Of a stretch of 6,417 nt of DNA, positions 1 to 3,495 are shown one piece after another. Position numbers and translations under genes: made by a program. The DNA is from ATZT02 sp964655115 (GTDB lineage: Bacteria; Actinomycetota; Actinomycetes; S36-B12; UBA5976): contig CAZZKM010000042.1 in the NCBI GenBank assembly GCA_964655115.1, forward strand, positions 1-6,417, written 5' to 3'. The notes below the pieces were generated by a model, which saw only the letters and a list, made by a program, of their open reading frames with translations, did not search any database and was not told the DNA's origin. Within the stretch, counting starts at the first letter, position 1; each line of letters begins with the position of its first letter.

Positions 1-318
1 GATATTTTTTATGTTTTCTTTTTTAATTTTTTCAACCAGTTGCGTAACACTTAGCCTATGTACTTCAACTGCAATAACTATCTTTTCTGGATTAGTTTTA
101 GCTAAAGCAATTGTGGTATCTCCTGCCCCACATCCGATTTCATAGATTATTTCTTTATCGCCAAATAATTGTGAAAAATTCCATAATTGATCTGGCATTT
201 CAAATTCTGGAAAAAGATTGTTTAAAACTTCAACTTGCTTTTGACTAATTCGACCTCTACGAGCATTAAAAGTTCTGATAACACCTTTTTCAACCCGAAG
301 TCGCGCGTTTGTAAACAT
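1..318 (-). CDS. trmB: tRNA (guanine-N7-)-methyltransferase TrmB, N-terminal part (3' end outside window)
   Basis: Reading the minus strand from the ATG at 318 gives 106 codons with no stop before the window edge, so about half of a protein that is usually 200-230 residues. TrmB uses S-adenosylmethionine to methylate N7 of G46 in the tRNA variable loop, in the cytosol. Visible family marks are the basic N-terminal segment RTFNARRGR (residues 15-23), the SAM-binding loop EIGCGAGD (60-67) and the EVH motif (85-87), which follows the second Rossmann strand; the order and spacing fit TrmB. The start is fixed by an in-frame TAG at 331-333, leaving ATG 318 as the natural choice; no Shine-Dalgarno sequence precedes it. 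The gene diverges from the nitroreductase across only 18 bp. The C-terminal tRNA-binding half cannot be seen. The family call is confident. Confidence 0.9.
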   Translation of the reverse strand, partial: MFTNARLRVEKGVIRTFNARRGRISQKQVEVLNNLFPEFEMPDQLWNFSQLFGDKEIIYEIGCGAGDTTIALAKTNPEKIVIAVEVHRLSVTQLVEKIKKENIKNI

Positions 319-336
319 TAGAGAATAATTCTATTT
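319..336. promoter_or_regulatory. Divergent intergenic spacer; candidate symmetric bidirectional promoter
   Basis: This 18-bp spacer separates the ATG of trmB (318, minus) from the ATG of the nitroreductase gene (337, plus). It contains a perfect 5-1-5 inverted repeat, AGAAT-A-ATTCT (322-332), centred on base 327, which lies 9 bases from one start codon and 10 from the other. On the plus strand AATAAT (324-329) matches TATAAT at five of six positions and sits 7 bases before the ATG, the distance expected if transcription starts on the A of the start codon. On the minus strand AATTAT (330 down to 325) matches at four of six positions and sits 6 bases before the trmB ATG. No -35 box or ribosome binding site fits. 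The geometry is seen; use as a leaderless bidirectional promoter is inferred. Confidence 0.4.
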
Positions 337-909
337 ATGACTATTCCGCATAAACCAGCCAGTACAGATGCAAATTTGCATGAAGTTATTAAAAATAGAT
401 GGAGTACTAGAGCTTTTGATAAAAATCATCAAATTAGTGATGATGAGATTTTGTCGATTTTAGAGGCAGCGCGATGGTCTCCTTCTTCCAAGAATTCTCA
501 ACCTTGGAGATTCTTAGTTGGAAAAAGAGGTGACAAAAACTTCAATGCCTTTGTTTCAACTTTGACTGGTTTTAATTTGGAATGGGCTCCAAATGCAAGT
601 GCAATTATTTTAGTTGCCGCATATGGAGAACCTGTCACACATGATGAAATCTTTGATGCAGGATTAGCTGTAAGTTCGATTACATTTCAAATTCATGCTC
701 AAGGTTTACATGCTCATCAAATGGCAGGATTTAGTAAATCAAAACTTAAAACTTTATTTAATTTAGATGAATCTACAGTTCCATTAGTACTAGTCGCCGT
801 AGGAAAAATAACTAAGCCAGATGAACTAAGTGATGAATTAAAGGAAAGAGAACTAACTCCTCGAACTAGAAAAGACTTAAACGAATTGATGATTTCAGGT
901 TTGAATTGA
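337..909 (+). CDS. Nitroreductase-family FMN-dependent oxidoreductase
   Basis: This is a 190-residue cytosolic flavoprotein of the usual family size. Family members bind FMN as dimers and use NAD(P)H to reduce nitroaromatics, quinones, enones or other small electrophiles; the natural substrate here cannot be read from sequence. Visible features are the phosphate-contacting RWSTRAF near the N-terminus (residues 21-27), the long FMN motif with ARWSPSSKNSQPWRF (45-59), a second flavin-contacting region near HQMAGF (127-132), a strand ending VPLVLVAVGK (148-157) and a basic C-terminal tail with TPRTRKD (174-180). No signal peptide or membrane segment is present. The ATG at 337 puts the first motif at the normal distance from the N-terminus. 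The TGA stop overlaps the start of the next gene, so the two are probably co-translated. Family is certain; any specific subfamily would be a guess. Confidence 0.88.
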   Translation: MTIPHKPASTDANLHEVIKNRWSTRAFDKNHQISDDEILSILEAARWSPSSKNSQPWRFLVGKRGDKNFNAFVSTLTGFNLEWAPNASAIILVAAYGEPVTHDEIFDAGLAVSSITFQIHAQGLHAHQMAGFSKSKLKTLFNLDESTVPLVLVAVGKITKPDELSDELKERELTPRTRKDLNELMISGLN

Positions 910-1574
910 AAAAATTTATTCCCAAGTGGCTTTTCCCATCAAAAACAATTCCTCACACTTCGTGGAGATCAAACAACTATTGGAAAGCAAAACCTTCCAC
1001 TTTATTTTTCTTAGTTTTAGGTCTTTGGCTATTTGGCACAGGTGAAGCTTTTCTCATAGCAGCAGGTGAAGGAGTTTCGCCTTGGACAGTTTTTGCCCAA
1101 GGCGTATCTATTCAAAGTGGATTAAGTATTGGTTGGGCAACTTTTTTCACAGGAGTTTTAGTGTTATCGCTTTGGATTCCTTTAAAACAAAAAGTTGGTT
1201 TGGGAACTGTTTTAAACATCATCATAATTTCTCTATCAATAGAGGTAATGCTAAAAGTTTTGCCACATCCAACTACTAATTTCTGGCAAGTTGCTCAAAT
1301 ACTTGTTGGTATTGCAATTGTTGGATTAGGAAGTGGTTTTTATTTAACTTGCCATATGGGTCCTGGTCCAAGAGATGGTCTTATGACCAGAATTCATTTA
1401 CTAACCAATATTCCTGTTGGACGAGTGCGATTATTTATTGAAATTACTGTATTAACAGTTGGTTGGCTATTAGGTGGCAGCGTTGGGTTAGGAACGATTC
1501 TTTTCGGGGTGTTAATTGGATATTCAGTTGCAATTTGGTTAAAAATTGTGGGTAAAGTAAGTAAAAGTAATTAA
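906..1574 (+). CDS. YczE-type integral membrane protein (YczE/YyaS/YitT group)
   Basis: This is a 222-residue protein with a short basic N-terminus followed by about five hydrophobic segments near residues 32-53, 75-93, 100-118, 127-148 and 173-213. It carries two marks of the YczE family: G-x-G-VSPW after the first helix (54-60) and GPGPRDGLMTR (152-162). The C-terminal WLLGG-x-VG-GT-x-LF pattern (187-200) also fits. Family members are uncharacterised or poorly characterised membrane proteins, so transport or regulation is only possible. The start is TTG at 906: no in-frame ATG occurs before the hydrophobic core, and TTGA (906-909) overlaps the nitroreductase stop, a standard coupling arrangement. 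A weak AGG (897-899) lies 6 bases upstream. The first TTG-to-core stretch of about 30 residues is the least certain part. A GC-rich inverted repeat lies early in the gene at 1078-1104. Confidence 0.82.
   Translation: MKKFIPKWLFPSKTIPHTSWRSNNYWKAKPSTLFFLVLGLWLFGTGEAFLIAAGEGVSPWTVFAQGVSIQSGLSIGWATFFTGVLVLSLWIPLKQKVGLGTVLNIIIISLSIEVMLKVLPHPTTNFWQVAQILVGIAIVGLGSGFYLTCHMGPGPRDGLMTRIHLLTNIPVGRVRLFIEITVLTVGWLLGGSVGLGTILFGVLIGYSVAIWLKIVGKVSKSN
1078..1104. repeat. GC-rich 8-bp inverted repeat inside the YczE-type gene
   Basis: CGCCTTGG (1078-1085) and CCAAGGCG (1097-1104) are perfect reverse complements separated by 11 bases. Six of the eight pairs are G-C, which stands out in DNA that is about two thirds A+T. 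The repeat covers codons for the conserved VSPW segment and the following AQG, so part of it is dictated by protein sequence. An RNA hairpin is possible, but no U-run follows that would make it a terminator. Confidence 0.5.
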
Positions 1575-1608
1575 GCAGAAATGTTAATTAGATAAATTAA
1601 TCAATACG
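1575..1608 (+). promoter_or_regulatory. Short AT-rich spacer before the CopD/CtaG gene; possible weak promoter
   Basis: The 34-bp gap between the YczE-type stop and the next ATG has no Shine-Dalgarno sequence. It holds a 6-bp inverted repeat, TTAATT (1584-1589) and AATTAA (1595-1600), with a 5-base loop. TAAATT (1593-1598) fits the actinobacterial -10 pattern TANNNT and ends 10 bases before the ATG. Either the gene is read through from the upstream pair or it has its own near-leaderless promoter. AT-rich sequence produces such matches easily, so this is weak. Confidence 0.2.
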
Positions 1609-3495
1609 ATGAAGATTTCTAATTTAGTTTTTTTAAAAATTCCTGTAATAAGTGTTTTAATCACTCTTTTTATTACTTCAAATATTTGGAAATCTCCAGC
1701 TGCCTTGATACCAGATTCTGGTCCAATTGTTTATTGGTTAAGACCTATTTTGGTTTCTTATACGTATGCTCTTGCAATAGTGGCAATTGCATTGCTGTTT
1801 AGTGATGGAATTTTTAGTAAATTTAAAGGAAAAAATTCAAGTATTGCAAGATCGATCTTTTTAAGTCTTTCAGGAATTAGCTTTGCTGCCGCAGTGTTTA
1901 GTCTGGCCCAATCACTTTCTCAACCTTTATCACTTGCAGCAAATATTGAGGTTATTGCTACATACGGTTGGGATGTATCAAATGTAAGAGCCTTACTTTT
2001 AATCTCCCTAACTGCTTTGTTGTCTTTTCTTTTACTGATTAAACCAAATTTAGATAAATCAGGTTTAGTTGCTCTCTTAAGCGTTATTTCACTTTCTTTG
2101 CCAACACTTTTTTCTCATGGCGGTGGTGTTGCCACACATAGTTGGGCAGTTACTGCTGGTTTATTTCACGGAATTTTTACTGGTTTATGGGTGTCTGGAT
2201 TAACTGGTATCGGAATTATTTATTTAGATAAAACAAATTCAGATCAAGCTAAATTAAATGCTTTACATAAATTTAGCTATCTTGCCAATATTTCTGTATT
2301 TGGATTAGCTGTTTCTGGAGTAGTTAATGCAGCAACTAGGCTCAATAGTGTTAACGAATTATTAACCACTTCTTATGGCCAAATAATTTTATTCAAAAAT
2401 ATACTTTTTGCTTTTGCTTTACTTGTTGCTTTAGTAATTAGAACTCGAATAAAGACTGATATTTCAAGTGTATTAAAACTTGAAATATCAACACTTTTAT
2501 TTATATTTGGGGTTTCAGTAGCACTTGCATCAACTGCATTTCCTAAAACTTCTAATGCAGCATTTAATTTGATTGAATCGGTCACTGGACTTTCTGAGCC
2601 TGCAAAATTTGATTGGGTTTATGCCTTAACCACAATTAGTCTTGAGCCATTTACTTTATTTATTGGATTAATTGCACTAATTACTTATTTTGTTGGGTAT
2701 TTAAAACTAGTAAGAAGAGGCGATAAATGGCCTATTTCAAGAGTTATTTTCTGGTCAGCTGGCATATTTCTAGCAATTTATGTAACAAATACGATGTTAG
2801 GAAAATATGCCATTTTATTATTTTCTGCTCACATGAGCGTTCATATGATTTTGGCAATGGTTGTTCCAATTCTTCTACCTTTAGCAGCACCGTTAACACT
2901 TGCTTTAAGAGTTTTAAAACCTTCAAATGATCCAGAACTTCGAAATCTTCGCGATTGGATAGTCGCAGTAATCAATTCAAGGTATTTAAAGATTGCAAGT
3001 CATCCCATAATTGCATTTTTTATTTTTGCTGCAGGAACTTGGGCACTTTATTTTAGTCCTCTATTAACGGTACTCATGCGAAGTCACTTAGGACATCTTT
3101 TTATGGATGCGCATTTTGTTTTAGCAGGATATTTATTCTTTTGGCTAATTATCGGTAAAGATCCAGCTCCTAGAAATATCCCTGATGTTTTGAAACTAGG
3201 AATTGTCTTTGCAGCAGCTGTATTTCACGGAATATTTGGCTTCATTACTTATTCATCACAGACAAGTTTAGGTGGAGGTTGGTTTAGCGAAATTAAACCA
3301 AGTTGGTTAGAAAATCCAATAACTGATCAACAATTAGGTGGCGGTATTGCATGGGGTTTTGGAGAAATTCCTACGATTATTGTGCTCTTAATATTGGTTT
3401 ATCAGTGGGCTTCACGAGATGAAAAAAATGCTCGAAGAGTAACTGATAAAGAAATAGAAGACTACAACCAATATTTAAAGTCTTTAAACAGATAA
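1609..3495 (+). CDS. CopD-CtaG fusion: copper-handling and cytochrome c oxidase assembly membrane protein
   Basis: This is a 628-residue protein made largely of hydrophobic helices, a length typical of the actinobacterial CopD + CtaG fusions. The N-terminal half (to about residue 320) is CopD-like: a histidine-bearing segment with SHGGG (169-173), H177 and LFHGIFTGLWVSGL (185-198), matching the family's His-rich helix pair and W-x-GGL-like turn. The C-terminal half (about 340-605) is the Caa3-type CtaG domain: SAHMSVHM (406-413), SHPIIAF (464-470), RSHLGHLFMDAHF (491-503), FHGIFGF (539-545) and WGFGEIPT (582-589). These histidines are candidate copper ligands. Known CtaG proteins are needed for CuB insertion into haem-copper oxidase, and CopD proteins for copper uptake or tolerance; the fusion presumably passes copper to oxidase assembly at the cytoplasmic membrane. 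The ATG at 1609 lies just before the first helix and has no Shine-Dalgarno. Its stop touches the glnE stop. A 13-bp inverted repeat lies within at 2457-2490. The symbol is left blank because ctaG also names unrelated Cox11. Confidence 0.9.
   Translation: MKISNLVFLKIPVISVLITLFITSNIWKSPAALIPDSGPIVYWLRPILVSYTYALAIVAIALLFSDGIFSKFKGKNSSIARSIFLSLSGISFAAAVFSLAQSLSQPLSLAANIEVIATYGWDVSNVRALLLISLTALLSFLLLIKPNLDKSGLVALLSVISLSLPTLFSHGGGVATHSWAVTAGLFHGIFTGLWVSGLTGIGIIYLDKTNSDQAKLNALHKFSYLANISVFGLAVSGVVNAATRLNSVNELLTTSYGQIILFKNILFAFALLVALVIRTRIKTDISSVLKLEISTLLFIFGVSVALASTAFPKTSNAAFNLIESVTGLSEPAKFDWVYALTTISLEPFTLFIGLIALITYFVGYLKLVRRGDKWPISRVIFWSAGIFLAIYVTNTMLGKYAILLFSAHMSVHMILAMVVPILLPLAAPLTLALRVLKPSNDPELRNLRDWIVAVINSRYLKIASHPIIAFFIFAAGTWALYFSPLLTVLMRSHLGHLFMDAHFVLAGYLFFWLIIGKDPAPRNIPDVLKLGIVFAAAVFHGIFGFITYSSQTSLGGGWFSEIKPSWLENPITDQQLGGGIAWGFGEIPTIIVLLILVYQWASRDEKNARRVTDKEIEDYNQYLKSLNR
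2457..2490. repeat. Perfect 13-bp inverted repeat inside the CopD/CtaG gene
   Basis: TGATATTTCAAGT (2457-2469) and ACTTGAAATATCA (2478-2490) are exact reverse complements with an 8-base loop (2470-2477). It is the longest hairpin I found in the window. On the plus strand a T-rich run follows (2495-2508), giving an intrinsic-terminator-like outline, although only four of the thirteen pairs are G-C. It encodes the soluble linker around residues 283-294, between two hydrophobic segments in the CopD half. Confidence 0.6.
3474..3488. repeat. Inverted repeat at the 3' end of the CopD/CtaG gene
   Basis: TTTAAAG (3474-3480), a single T (3481) and CTTTAAA (3482-3488) form a perfect 7-1-7 palindrome ending five bases before the stop codon. 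As RNA it could fold with six A-U pairs and a 3-base loop, which is weak. It could mark the ends of the convergent transcripts, since no spacer exists for a normal terminator, but there is no U-run after it on either strand. Confidence 0.3.

Noticed and set aside
1082..1279. Plus-strand open frame of 65 codons inside the YczE-type gene
   Set aside because: It lies wholly within a gene with clear family motifs, in another frame, and shows no recognisable protein features.
2373..2585. Minus-strand open frame of 70 codons opposite the CopD/CtaG gene
   Set aside because: Antisense to a conserved membrane domain; low A+T-driven stop frequency by chance and no recognisable features.
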